Assembly (NCBI RefSeq): GCF_046244365.1
Contig: NZ_CP176395.1
Location: 3,534,001-3,598,000 of the forward strand
Origin: Paenibacillus_V sp046244365
GTDB taxonomy: Bacteria; Bacillota; Bacilli; Paenibacillales; NBRC-103111
Length of the DNA stretch: 64,000 nt
Direction of reading: 5' to 3'
The position numbers and the translations under genes are program-made. The notes under the pieces are model-generated. The model was not told where the DNA came from. It searched no databases and worked only from the letters and a program-made list of their open reading frames with translations. This document shows, piece by piece, positions 15,858 to 24,838 of the stretch (position 1 is the stretch's first letter; the number at the start of each line of letters is the position of its first letter).

Positions 15858-16454
15858 ATGTCGGCAGACCGCAGAAAGCAAATCGTCGAAGCGGCCACCA
15901 AATCTTTTGCGCTGATGGGCTACAAGGCGACGACGATGGAACATGTGGCCAGAATCGCCGGTGTCGGCAAAGGGACGATCTATACGTTTTTCACGCAGAA
16001 GGAAGAGCTGTTCGATGAAATCATGCGCAACTTCATACAGGAAATGAAGGAGCTGGCGGAGCATGTGTTGGATTCCGGCAAACCGTTGTTCGACAATATG
16101 CACCCGTTACTATTCGAACTGCTCGATTTTCGCAGAAAGCACGAGCTGACAATCAGGCTGTCCCTGGAAGTGAAAGAAATCGGTACGCCGAAGGCGATCG
16201 AGGGGATGCGTCAAGTCGAGCAGGCCATACTCGCTTTCGTTCAGAGGAAGGTTCAGGATTCGCTCGATAAAGGCGAGATCAAGCCATGCGATCCGGAAAT
16301 CACGGCATTCGTCATCTTGAAGCTGTACGTCGCTTTCGTGCACGATTGGGATAAGCGCAGCACGCATCCTTTAAGCAACGAGCAAATTGCGGAATGGTTC
16401 CAAACGTATTTGGTGGAAGGGTTGGCTGTGCGGGAAGCAGCTGTTTTTTTATGA
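15858..16454 (+). CDS. TetR family repressor (YhgD-like)
   Basis: Counting from the ATG at 15858, 9 bases after AGGAGGTG, the product has 198 residues. Residues 5-52 form the TetR helix-turn-helix (RRKQIVEAATKSFALMGYKA, then VGKGTIYTFFTQKEELFDEI); the rest is the helical ligand-binding domain. The gene order TetR then YhgE/Pip protein matches yhgD-yhgE of Bacillus. Matching operators before this gene and before the next indicate negative autoregulation plus control of the membrane protein; the inducer is unknown. Confidence 0.9.
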   Translation: MSADRRKQIVEAATKSFALMGYKATTMEHVARIAGVGKGTIYTFFTQKEELFDEIMRNFIQEMKELAEHVLDSGKPLFDNMHPLLFELLDFRRKHELTIRLSLEVKEIGTPKAIEGMRQVEQAILAFVQRKVQDSLDKGEIKPCDPEITAFVILKLYVAFVHDWDKRSTHPLSNEQIAEWFQTYLVEGLAVREAAVFL

Positions 16455-16460
16455 GTGGTT

Positions 16461-16483
16461 TGACCAAATGAACAAAACGGTCA
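16461..16483 (+). promoter_or_regulatory. TetR operator 2, overlapping the yhgE-like promoter
   Basis: TGACCA, 11 bp, CGGTCA, with the inner 11 bp differing from operator 1 at only two positions. It overlaps a TTGACC -35-like hexamer at 16460-16465, so binding would block the downstream gene's promoter. Confidence 0.7.
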
Positions 16484-16550
16484 TATGGTAATTGGCTTGT
16501 GATGGATAGAACCGCGATTGGCGTGGGATACAAGATAGGAGAGATTTGGC

Positions 16551-18563
16551 ATGAAAAGCTCGAAGTATTTTATGGTGGAACTGCTTGCCGTATTGAAAAA
16601 CAAAAAGATATTGATCCCGGTTCTCGCCGTTGCGTTAGTGCCGTTGTTGTACAGTTCGATGTTCCTGTGGGCTTTCTGGGATCCTTACGCAAAGCTTGAC
16701 ACGCTGCCGGTAGCGGTAGTCAACGAGGATAAAGGGGCGACCTTCGAGGGGAAAACGATGAAGCTAGGCGACGAGTTCGCCGGCAAGATCAAGGAGACGA
16801 AGGGCTTCAACTGGAATTTCGTCACGAAGGAAGAAGCGGAGCAAGGCCTTAAGGATAATAAGTATTATCTGGGCATCGAAATACCCGCAAATTTCTCGGA
16901 GAAGGCGACAAATGTTCTGGATGAGCATCCGGACAAAGCGGTATTCCGCTTTTATCCGAATGAGAGCTATAACTTCTTATCGTCGCAAATCGGCAAAACG
17001 GCAGTCGACCGTATGAAGGCGGAGCTGTCGAGCGAGTTGACGAAAGCTTACACGGAAACGGTTTTTGCCAATATTTCGAAGCTTTCGGACGGACTTTCGC
17101 AGGCGGCCAGCGGCGCGTTAAAGCTTTCGGACGGCACGAAGAGCATCGAGACCGGTATTGCAACGATCGATGAAAATATTTCGAAGCTGGCGCAAGGCAC
17201 ATTGCCGCTGAAGAGCGGCGCGAACGAACTGCTTTCCGGCGCAGGACAGCTGCAAACCGGAATCCTTCAGCTGAAGCAGGGCGCAGGGCAGCTGACAACC
17301 GGCTTGACGCAGCTGGAGCAGGGACATGGGCAGCTGAGAGAAGGCGCGAAGCAGGCTGAAGCCGGAACCGCGCAGCTGAAAAGCGGCTTGGACAGCGCGG
17401 CGGAGGGCGCCGAGAAGCTGAACGCCGGCGCTGCCGGACTCACGGCGGGCATGGAGCAATTCGCGCAAGCGCATCCCGAGCTTGCTCAAGATCCGGCTTA
17501 CCTGAAGCTTGTCGGTACGGCAAAAGCGCTGGCGGAAGGAGCCGGCTCGTTATCGACCGGTCAGAAGCAGCTAGCTGACGGAACCGTGAAGCTGCTCGCC
17601 GGCGAGAATCAGCTTGTAGCGGGTATGGATCTGTTTGCGCAGAAGCTGGGCGAAGCCAAGCAAGGCGGAGCAGCCCTGGCGAGCGGTGCAGGATCGCTGT
17701 CGCAAGGAGGCGCCAAACTGGAAAGCGGCCTGACGCAGTTATCAGGCGGCGTCGAGCAGCTGTCCGACGGCACGATGAAGCTGGAGGAAGGCTCGAAGAA
17801 GCTTAGCGAAGGGGCGGCCACCGTCGCCACGGGCACGAACGAGCTCTCCGGCAAGCTGCAGGAAGCTTCGGACAAAACCTCGGGCATCAAAGGGAGCGAC
17901 GACATGTTCGATAAAGTCGCGAGCCCGATCCAGGTTGAAGAAGAAAAGCTGAACCCGGTTCCAAACTACGGTACGGGCTTCGCTCCGTATTTCGTCTCGC
18001 TGGGATTGTTCGTCGGAGCGCTGCTGCTCACGATCGTCTTCCCGCTCCGCGATCCGGCCGGCATGCCGAAATCCGGCATGGCGCTGTTCTTCGGCAAATT
18101 CGGCTTCATGCTTGTCGTAGGCGCTATTCAAGCCGTAGTGGTGAATCTGGTTCTGCTTTACGGTCTCGGCATCGAGGTCAAAAGCGTGCCGCTGTTCTTC
18201 TTGTTCAGCTTGATGACGAGCTGGACGTACATGGCGCTAATCCAGCTCTTCGTTACGACGATGGGCGATCCGGGACGCTTCGTAGCGATCGTCATCCTCA
18301 TCCTGCAGTTGACTACCTCGGCGGGAACGTTCCCGGTCGAACTGATTCCGGACGCGCTGCAGCATGTTACGGCATGGCTTCCGATGACCTACTCGGTATC
18401 GGGTTATAAAGCGGTCATTTCCAGCGGCGACTATGGCTTCCTATGGCAAAATATCGGCATATTGGCCATGTTTACAGGTTTGTGCGCCATACTCACCATG
18501 AGCTATTTCATCATACGGCACAAGCGTCAGCCTTCGGCGTTGCTTGACCGCGCAGAAGCGTAA
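16551..18563 (+). CDS. YhgE/Pip-type membrane protein
   Basis: A 670-residue protein of the YhgE/phage-infection-protein family, related to ABC-2-type membrane domains. One helix lies near the N-terminus (LIPVLAVALVPLLYSSMFLW), then the conserved LPVAVVNEDKGA region, a long extracellular stretch (about 180-450) of imperfect short repeats of the type L-x-x-G-A-x-x-L (coiled-coil or beta-helix-like), and five or six C-terminal helices (APYFVSLGLFVGALLLTIV to GILAMFTGLCAILTMSYFII). Family members act as phage receptors or take part in export and ESX/T7SS-like secretion. Here it sits under TetR control, as for an inducible export or envelope-stress function. Confidence 0.88.
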   Translation: MKSSKYFMVELLAVLKNKKILIPVLAVALVPLLYSSMFLWAFWDPYAKLDTLPVAVVNEDKGATFEGKTMKLGDEFAGKIKETKGFNWNFVTKEEAEQGLKDNKYYLGIEIPANFSEKATNVLDEHPDKAVFRFYPNESYNFLSSQIGKTAVDRMKAELSSELTKAYTETVFANISKLSDGLSQAASGALKLSDGTKSIETGIATIDENISKLAQGTLPLKSGANELLSGAGQLQTGILQLKQGAGQLTTGLTQLEQGHGQLREGAKQAEAGTAQLKSGLDSAAEGAEKLNAGAAGLTAGMEQFAQAHPELAQDPAYLKLVGTAKALAEGAGSLSTGQKQLADGTVKLLAGENQLVAGMDLFAQKLGEAKQGGAALASGAGSLSQGGAKLESGLTQLSGGVEQLSDGTMKLEEGSKKLSEGAATVATGTNELSGKLQEASDKTSGIKGSDDMFDKVASPIQVEEEKLNPVPNYGTGFAPYFVSLGLFVGALLLTIVFPLRDPAGMPKSGMALFFGKFGFMLVVGAIQAVVVNLVLLYGLGIEVKSVPLFFLFSLMTSWTYMALIQLFVTTMGDPGRFVAIVILILQLTTSAGTFPVELIPDALQHVTAWLPMTYSVSGYKAVISSGDYGFLWQNIGILAMFTGLCAILTMSYFIIRHKRQPSALLDRAEA

Positions 18564-18567
18564 CCTG

Positions 18568-18607
18568 AAACCGGACCCGGCGCAGTTGATGCCGGGTCCG
18601 GTTTTTT
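18568..18607 (+). terminator. Terminator of the yhgE-like gene
   Basis: AAACCGGACCCGGC and GCCGGGTCCGGTTT with a 9-base loop, then TTTTTT. Confidence 0.9.
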
Positions 18608-18728
18608 ATGGGGATACGGCCGAACGTGCGAAAGGGAGGCAGCTGTGCGCTACGGTACGTCACCCCCCGGCTAAGTCTGAATATTTTAGGAAACAAGTGA
18701 TGTACTTGCAACTAAACAATCGTGCCGT

Positions 18729-19580
18729 CTAGTCGTTTGAGGAAAAGCTGCGATAAGCCATGCGCGCCTCGCTCGGCGTCAGCCGGTATACCTGTTTAAA
18801 CTCTCTGCAGAAATGAGTCATCGTAGAGAAGCCGCATTGCTCGGAAACGAGACTCACGGAATCGGAAGTGGCGCATAAACGCCTGTAGGCTTCGTTCAAT
18901 CGAATGGTTTTGATATAGTTCATCGGGGTTTGCCGGAATGTCGCATGAAATAAACGAAAGAAGACCGTTCGAGACATCGGCGAAATCGACAGGAGCTTCT
19001 CTACCGTAATCGGCTCGGCCAGGTTGCGCCTGATGTAAGATAGGACCGGAAGAAGCTCCGTCGTCCCGTTCAAGAAATGTTCATAACGTTCGTTTGGCGG
19101 GCAGAGGTCCAATAACAGATTTAGGAAACGGTAGGCCAGTTCGTTTCTTCCTGCGGCCAGGCGCAAAGGACTCTTGGCGCTATCCTTGTGCAGCAGAAGC
19201 AGTTCCTCAATCCATGCCCCTATTGTTTCGCCCGTTTGTCGATCGGTCTTTAGCGGGAAATGGAACAATTCGAAAACATCGATCGTTTCATAAATCGTAA
19301 ATTGCAGGTGCACGTAACGGTAGCTCATTTCATTGTCGCGTTCATCGCCATGGTGGACAATGCGCAAGGGAATGTTCGCAGGCGCCAGAAACGCTTCCCG
19401 CCCTTGGGCACGTACATGTCCGAGCTCGGATATGACCTCGTACGATCCCTTTACCGCTTGGGCAATGATCGTAAACGGAACTTTTTTCTCATGAATCCAG
19501 CCGCTTGGAGCATGTCCTCTCCCGGATTCCAGAAAACGCAGCTGTACAACGTGATCGGATAAAAGCGACGTGTCGGTTAT
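18729..19580 (-). CDS. AraC family regulator with apparent non-AUG (AUA) start
   Basis: The C-terminal AraC DNA-binding domain is intact (PITVEKLLSISPMSRTVFFR, then VSLVSEQCGFSTMTHFCREF). The only conventional in-frame start is a TTG at 19367, which would cut away most of the N-terminal cupin domain. The frame stays open upstream and reads as good protein (SDHVVQLRFLESGRGH, VKGSYEVISELGH, EAFLAPANIPLRIVHHGDE) back to an ATA codon at 19580-19578, six bases after GGGAGAGG. From there the protein is 283 residues, normal for cupin-AraC regulators. Either translation starts at AUA, or the start has mutated, or there is a base error. It is divergent from the dehydrogenase operon at 19729, its likely target. 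Confidence 0.75.
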   Translation of the reverse strand: MTDTSLLSDHVVQLRFLESGRGHAPSGWIHEKKVPFTIIAQAVKGSYEVISELGHVRAQGREAFLAPANIPLRIVHHGDERDNEMSYRYVHLQFTIYETIDVFELFHFPLKTDRQTGETIGAWIEELLLLHKDSAKSPLRLAAGRNELAYRFLNLLLDLCPPNERYEHFLNGTTELLPVLSYIRRNLAEPITVEKLLSISPMSRTVFFRLFHATFRQTPMNYIKTIRLNEAYRRLCATSDSVSLVSEQCGFSTMTHFCREFKQVYRLTPSEARMAYRSFSSND

Positions 19581-19728
19581 GGCATTCCTCTCCCTTGCGC
19601 ATGTGTACGCACAGATAAATCATAGGGACTCCCAGAGCTAGTGAAAGTCGGAGTTTCTTCCTATACTCATACTATCAGACGGTAGAAAATAATTCTATTG
19701 CGATCTGAGGGTGGAGGAGGGCTTTCGA

Positions 19729-20718
19729 ATGAACGGCGAAATTCGATTTACAGGCAAGGAGCGGGCGGTTTTGGCGCCAATCGGCAAACCGGCTAGTCCA
19801 GATCCTGGCTGCATCATGGGGAAAACTTTATATTCCTTGATCAGTCCGGGTACCGAGCTGAATGCGGGTTTTCTGCAGGAGCATGTTAAGCCCGCTACGA
19901 CCGGGTATGCGTCGGTTTTTGAGGTCGAGGAGATCGGCGAAGGCGTCGATTCCGCAGCGATCGGGGATCGCTTTCTATGCATGCATCCTCACAAGAGCTA
20001 TCAGCAGGTGCCTGTGAAGGAGGCTATACCGGTACCGGCTAAGCTTGATCCTGCCGAAGCAGCGATAGCCAGGCTGCTCAACATCGGAATGACCACGCTG
20101 ATGACGACTAAAGCTCGCCCTGGGGACAACGTGCTGATTACAGGGGCGGGACCTATCGGATTTTTATCGGCGCTCTTGTTTGCGCGAAGCGGCTACGAGG
20201 TCATGCTATGCGATCCCGACGAGGCCAGATTGCGTAAAGCGCAGCAAGCGGGAATCCAGCGTGCCGTGAAGGAGATTCCGATTCAGGATTCGGTATGGCA
20301 AGGCAAGGTTTCCCTCGTTCTGGAATGCTCGGGACACGAATCGGCTGCAATAGACAGCTGTCATATGCTGAGGAAAGGCGGGGAGCTTGTTCTGGCCGGC
20401 GTTCCTTGGAACCGGTATACGGATCGTTATGCCCAAGAGCTGCTTTCTTTGGTTTTCCATCGGTATGTAACCTTGCGCAGCGGCTGGGAATGGGAGCTCC
20501 CGATCGTGTCGCAGGACTTTATGCCGCATAGCGTACAGGAAAATCTGCGTACGGGACTCCGATGGCTGGCCGAAGGTCTGTTCGATGCAAGCCCGCATAT
20601 CCGCAAAGTATCTCCGATGCATGCACAGGAAGCGTATACGGAGCTAGCCGGCAGGCAGGTTGAGGAGCTGTTCGTCCTATTCGACTGGACGCGTATGGAA
20701 GGGGAGCATGCCGAATGA
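19729..20718 (+). CDS. Zinc-type alcohol dehydrogenase-like (MDR) oxidoreductase
   Basis: A 329-residue medium-chain dehydrogenase/reductase taken from the ATG 7 bases after GGAGGAGGG. A Rossmann motif VLITGAGPIGFLSALLF lies near residue 140 with acidic VMLCDPDEARL after it. The N-terminal catalytic domain lacks the structural-zinc cysteine cluster and the usual GHE zinc motif, starting instead with LYSLISPGTELNAGF, a pattern of the short MDR group linked to bacteriochlorophyllide or sugar oxidation. The last 4 bases overlap the next gene. With a sugar isomerase-like partner and an AraC regulator it is likely a sugar or inositol dehydrogenase; the substrate is unknown. Confidence 0.8.
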   Translation: MNGEIRFTGKERAVLAPIGKPASPDPGCIMGKTLYSLISPGTELNAGFLQEHVKPATTGYASVFEVEEIGEGVDSAAIGDRFLCMHPHKSYQQVPVKEAIPVPAKLDPAEAAIARLLNIGMTTLMTTKARPGDNVLITGAGPIGFLSALLFARSGYEVMLCDPDEARLRKAQQAGIQRAVKEIPIQDSVWQGKVSLVLECSGHESAAIDSCHMLRKGGELVLAGVPWNRYTDRYAQELLSLVFHRYVTLRSGWEWELPIVSQDFMPHSVQENLRTGLRWLAEGLFDASPHIRKVSPMHAQEAYTELAGRQVEELFVLFDWTRMEGEHAE

Positions 20719-21524
20719 GACTTGGCGGTCCCGTACGGGCAACGGGGAATGATCCGGAGGAGTGGATTTTGGAATTGCAAAAAAGCGGCTATACGGCAGC
20801 TTATTGTCCGGATGCCGCTTACCGGGATTCGAGTGAAATTGCCGCCTGCCGCGAAGCGGCGCTGAAGGCGGATATCGTGATTGCCGAAGTGGGCGCCTGG
20901 AGCAATTCGATTAGCCGGGACGAAGGCGTCCGCAAGAGCGCAATCGAGCTCTGTCAAAGCAGGCTGGCGCTTGCGGAGGAAATAGGCGCAAGGTGCTGCG
21001 TGAACATTTCCGGATCCCGAGGGGATAAATGGGACGGACCTCATCCGGACAATTTTTCGGATGAAACGTTCCAGCTCGTCGTCGACAGCGTGAGGGAAAT
21101 TATTGACGCCGTCAAGCCGCGCCATACCTTTTATACGCTCGAAACGATGCCCTGGATTTTTCCGGACAGCGCGGACGGGTATCTCGATTTGATCCGCGCA
21201 ATCGACCGGAAGGCGTTCGCGGTGCACCTCGATCCCGTAAATCTCGTTTCGAGCCCGCGGCGGTATTTCGAGAACGGCCATCTGATTCAAGAATGCTTCC
21301 GCAAGCTGGGGCCGTACATCAAAAGTTGCCACGCCAAAGACATCGCGTTATCGGATGGGCTGACCGTTCATTTGAGCGAAACGAGACCCGGTCTCGGCGG
21401 TTTGGACTATCGCATGTATTTGCGCGAAATTCGCTCGCTGGGAAGAGACGTCCCGCTTATGCTGGAGCATCTTCCTTCCATGGAGGAATACCGGTTAGCC
21501 GCCACCTATATCCGATCCCTATAA
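20715..21524 (+). CDS. Sugar phosphate isomerase/epimerase-like TIM barrel protein
   Basis: A 269-residue member of the xylose isomerase-like TIM barrel group (AP endonuclease family 2 fold). Metal-ligand motifs of the barrel are visible: IAEVGAWSN, FYTLETMPW, FAVHLDPVNLVSS, IKSCHAKDI and PLMLEHLPS. Family members include D-psicose epimerase, IolE/IolH and hydroxypyruvate isomerase. It is translationally coupled (ATGA overlap) to the preceding dehydrogenase, so the two probably act on the same sugar. Confidence 0.82.
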   Translation: MRLGGPVRATGNDPEEWILELQKSGYTAAYCPDAAYRDSSEIAACREAALKADIVIAEVGAWSNSISRDEGVRKSAIELCQSRLALAEEIGARCCVNISGSRGDKWDGPHPDNFSDETFQLVVDSVREIIDAVKPRHTFYTLETMPWIFPDSADGYLDLIRAIDRKAFAVHLDPVNLVSSPRRYFENGHLIQECFRKLGPYIKSCHAKDIALSDGLTVHLSETRPGLGGLDYRMYLREIRSLGRDVPLMLEHLPSMEEYRLAATYIRSL

Positions 21525-21531
21525 ACCGGGA

Positions 21532-21570
21532 CAGCCCCAAGAGCAGCCACTGCGCTCTTGGGGCTGCTCT
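21532..21570. terminator. Hairpin between convergent sugar genes
   Basis: AGCCCCAAGAGC and GCTCTTGGGGCT form a perfect 12-bp stem between the convergent isomerase and GH78 genes. The T tract is short, so termination strength is uncertain in both directions. Confidence 0.65.
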
Positions 21571-21572
21571 TA

Positions 21573-23762
21573 TCAATCGGCGAGGCGAACGCCTTCCGGA
21601 AGCGTAAGGCCCGTCTTGCCGTCCTTATAAGAGAATAGAATGCGACCGGCCGGGGTGCGAAAAGCAAGCTCAATATGCTCTAGCGCCTCCGGCAGCCGCG
21701 GCTGGAAGGACACGGTTTGCCATCCAGGCGAAGCGGGCTTCAAGCCGACGATCTCTTCAATAAGCAGCGGGATAGGCGCGCTCGCCCATGGGTGGCAAAG
21801 GCTGGTGTTCCACTTCAGTTCTTTGGACCATGCTTCGAAGCAGGTGGTCGCGCCTTCCTTCACCATGTTGCCCCAGGAATGCAGATCTTCCGCGCGAATG
21901 AGCTCGTATACGAGCTTGTGCTCGCCAGCTGCGGCCAGCGCTTTCAGCACGAAGTAAGAGAAGTAGACACCGCAGCTCAGCCTTTTGGCGCGCAGCAGGT
22001 CGACCGCCGCCGGCCGGTCTTCCTCGGCCGTCAACCCGAACAAGAGGGGAAGCGCATTCGCATGAAGCGAAGCATGACGGGAGCCTTCGGCATCGACAAA
22101 CAGCATCGTTTCCACGCTTCGAAAAGCTTTGCGGAATGACCGGCGAAACGAGGCAAGACGTTCCTCCGGCACCGTTCTATCCGCTATGCCGAGCACATCT
22201 TCCAAGTCCCTCACGGCAATCATCGCTCCGTAGTAAAACGCGTTGATCACGTTATGGCAGCCGGGCCCAACCGGTTTATTCAGCGGAAACGCATAATCGT
22301 CACGCATGCCTACCGGCCAATCCACGAGGTTCCATTTGTCCGCAACTTCGGCTAGCAAGCCGTCTTCCCGCCGGTATTTATCGAAATGATGCAGCATGGC
22401 TACAGCCACCGGATGCATATCGCGCACAAATTCGAGATCACCGCTCTGCCGGTAATATTCGAGGAGCTGCATCGGCCATTGAAACGAAAAATCGGCGATT
22501 TCCTGCATCAAGTGGCCGGGAGCGACCGCCATCAACCCCGGACATGTAGCTGCGGACAAGGCAAAATCATGCAGCGACTTGCGAAACAGCCTCAGGTCGC
22601 CGGACAAGTATGCATGCGCGTGGGTGATGACCGTATTGTCGCCTAAATATTGGCCCTTCTCACGGGAGGGGCAATCCACATAGTTCTCCTGCGCTCCGTA
22701 TTTGACCCCGTTTCGGCAGATCGACCAGATCGCATTCAGCATCGGATCGGACGATTCGAAGGAACAGGCGTCCTCGTCCAGCGGATAGTGGCGGACAACG
22801 GCGCCGAAGCTATCCGGGTACAGCGTTACGCCGCTAGGCGCAAGCACCTCCGCATACCGGAACGCCTTATAATCGTAGAGCTCCAGCTCGTCCTCCTTGC
22901 CCGACAACGTCCAAAGCTCCCGGTAAGCGCAGTTGCACCGCATGTCATACCGGACGCGCCCGTCATCCAGCAGCTCTTCGCCGCAGCGAATTTCAACGAC
23001 ATGTCCTTCGCCGCCCCGGGCTTTCATCGTGAATTGACCGGTTATTTCCTCGCCGAAATCGATCAAGAAGCCTTCTTCGCCAAGGGAGTCGATACGACGG
23101 GGCTTCATTCCGTAAACGGCTAGCGGAGGTGTGGACTGGAGGAACAGGCGGCGCTGGCCATCCGCCGCTTCCACTGCCCCGTACCAGGCGGAATCGTCGA
23201 AGCCGGGTTCCTTCCAGCCGAGTTGTTTAAGCCGGTTATCGATCTGCTCGAGGTACTGCGTATCATAGCCGATAATGCCTCCGCTGGCGTATTCCTCGGC
23301 GGGGTGAAGCTTCCAGCTGGAATCGGTCGCGACGGTCGGCCGCCCGTCGGCAGTGAGCTCGGCGATCAGTCCATGCCGGTAGTCCCCGCTGTTGTAGGCT
23401 CGGCAAATGAGCCCCTGGTAGTAGACGTGAACGGCAATGACGTTCACCCCTTTATGAAGAAAGCCGCTTACTTCATACCGGTTATACGGGTAGTGGCCGA
23501 TCGGCCCTTGCGCCGGGCCTTGGCCGACAAATTGGCCGTTAATGTACAGCTTGTAATAGTCGTCCGCCGAAATGTCCAGCACCGCGTGATTTACGGTTTC
23601 ATTCAATTGAAATGTTTTCCTCGCGAGCGTATGGCGATTTTTCAGCTCTTCTTGATGAGGGGGCAGCTCCGTACCGTCCATTTCCTTATGAAAAGGATCG
23701 ATCGGCTGCAGGCCGGCAAATATCGGCTCCGTAACCCAAGCTGCGGACCATTGTTTATCCAT
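21573..23762 (-). CDS. GH78-family alpha-L-rhamnosidase
   Basis: A 729-residue protein with the GH78 layout: N-terminal beta domains (DYYKLYINGQFVGQGPAQ, HYPYNRYEVSGFLHKGVNV; then DFGEEITGQF near 235), an (alpha/alpha)6 catalytic barrel (about 330-670) containing NYVDCPSREKGQYLGDN, the region that aligns with the catalytic acid loop of the family, and a C-terminal beta sandwich (GWQTVSFQPRLPEALEHIEL). No signal peptide is present, so it acts on imported oligosaccharides. GAAAGGAGC precedes the ATG. It is divergent from the AraC gene at 23945. Specificity for L-rhamnose is a family expectation. Confidence 0.88.
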   Translation of the reverse strand: MDKQWSAAWVTEPIFAGLQPIDPFHKEMDGTELPPHQEELKNRHTLARKTFQLNETVNHAVLDISADDYYKLYINGQFVGQGPAQGPIGHYPYNRYEVSGFLHKGVNVIAVHVYYQGLICRAYNSGDYRHGLIAELTADGRPTVATDSSWKLHPAEEYASGGIIGYDTQYLEQIDNRLKQLGWKEPGFDDSAWYGAVEAADGQRRLFLQSTPPLAVYGMKPRRIDSLGEEGFLIDFGEEITGQFTMKARGGEGHVVEIRCGEELLDDGRVRYDMRCNCAYRELWTLSGKEDELELYDYKAFRYAEVLAPSGVTLYPDSFGAVVRHYPLDEDACSFESSDPMLNAIWSICRNGVKYGAQENYVDCPSREKGQYLGDNTVITHAHAYLSGDLRLFRKSLHDFALSAATCPGLMAVAPGHLMQEIADFSFQWPMQLLEYYRQSGDLEFVRDMHPVAVAMLHHFDKYRREDGLLAEVADKWNLVDWPVGMRDDYAFPLNKPVGPGCHNVINAFYYGAMIAVRDLEDVLGIADRTVPEERLASFRRSFRKAFRSVETMLFVDAEGSRHASLHANALPLLFGLTAEEDRPAAVDLLRAKRLSCGVYFSYFVLKALAAAGEHKLVYELIRAEDLHSWGNMVKEGATTCFEAWSKELKWNTSLCHPWASAPIPLLIEEIVGLKPASPGWQTVSFQPRLPEALEHIELAFRTPAGRILFSYKDGKTGLTLPEGVRLAD

Positions 23763-23944
23763 GATGAAGCTCCTTTCAAGCAGCTGAGCTGCGGCAAATA
23801 AATGTCCCGATAGACTCAGCTTACTTTTTGAGAGACTTCAAAACTCGGATTTTTTGCCGGGAAACGATGGCGATCCGCCCATCTTGCCACATTTGGCTGT
23901 CTCTTCTACAATTAGCCTATATGAAAAAGAAAACAGGTGAAGCG

Positions 23945-24838
23945 ATGACCGTGTACCCGAAGGAAACGTATCTGGAAAGCGACGCTTTTCCGTTTGCTTG
24001 CTTTCCGTTCCAAACGATGCCGGAGAGGGAGCCGATGCCTCATGCCCATGATTTCATCGAACTTGTTTTCGTGGCGGACGGAGCGGGCGAGCATTTATAC
24101 AAGGGGCACGCTTTCCCGGTTTCCAAAGGCGACATTTTCGTCGTACCGCCGTACGCCGACCATGACTACCGGGTGATTGGCAGCTCGCCTATGCAGGTAT
24201 ACAATGTCCTGTTCCTCCCGTCATTCCTGGAGACGGAGCTGAAGGTGCTGTCGGAGGTGACGCCGTTCGTCAACTTTTTCTATGTGGAGCCGTTCCTGCG
24301 GCAAAACCCGGACTTCGAATCGCACATGAAGCTTTCGCTGCCGGAAGCGCGGGAAGTCAAACAGCGGCTGGATCGGGTCGTAACGGAGTTTACGCAAAAG
24401 GCGCTGGGCTACCGCATTTCCATTAAAGCGCAGCTGATCGATCTGCTTGTCTGGCTCAGCCGGCGTTATGAGGAGCGCGTCGTCCAGACGCTATTCCAGC
24501 GGAACGAGCCCATCGTCATCCGCCAGCTTTGCGACTTTCTGGAGCAGCATTATGCGGAGCCGATCCGGCTGGACCAGGTTTGCCAAATGTGCGGAATGAG
24601 CCAGACGCGCTTCACGGACAAATTCAAGCAGACAGTAGGGCAGACGTTCACCGAATACCGTAATGAGCTGCGGATTCATGCCTCGCTCAAGCTGCTTCGC
24701 GAGACGGACGATAAAGTGATTGCCATTGCGGGACGCGTCGGAATCGGCGACCTTAGCCATTTCAACAAGCTGTTCAAGAAGCGGATTGGCTTATCGCCGA
24801 GGGAATACCGGAACAAATACCAGGAAAGTAGGCCATGA
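23945..24838 (+). CDS. AraC family transcriptional regulator
   Basis: A 297-residue regulator with an N-terminal cupin (MPHAHDFIELVFVADGAGEH, KGDIFVVPPYADHDY) and a C-terminal pair of helix-turn-helices (PIRLDQVCQMCGMSQTRFTD, VIAIAGRVGIGDLSHFNKLF). I take the ATG at 23945, preceded by AGGTGA; an upstream ATG lacks a ribosome site. It diverges from the GH78 gene and overlaps the next gene by 4 bases, so it probably controls rhamnosidase and lactonase expression in response to a sugar. Confidence 0.88.
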   Translation: MTVYPKETYLESDAFPFACFPFQTMPEREPMPHAHDFIELVFVADGAGEHLYKGHAFPVSKGDIFVVPPYADHDYRVIGSSPMQVYNVLFLPSFLETELKVLSEVTPFVNFFYVEPFLRQNPDFESHMKLSLPEAREVKQRLDRVVTEFTQKALGYRISIKAQLIDLLVWLSRRYEERVVQTLFQRNEPIVIRQLCDFLEQHYAEPIRLDQVCQMCGMSQTRFTDKFKQTVGQTFTEYRNELRIHASLKLLRETDDKVIAIAGRVGIGDLSHFNKLFKKRIGLSPREYRNKYQESRP

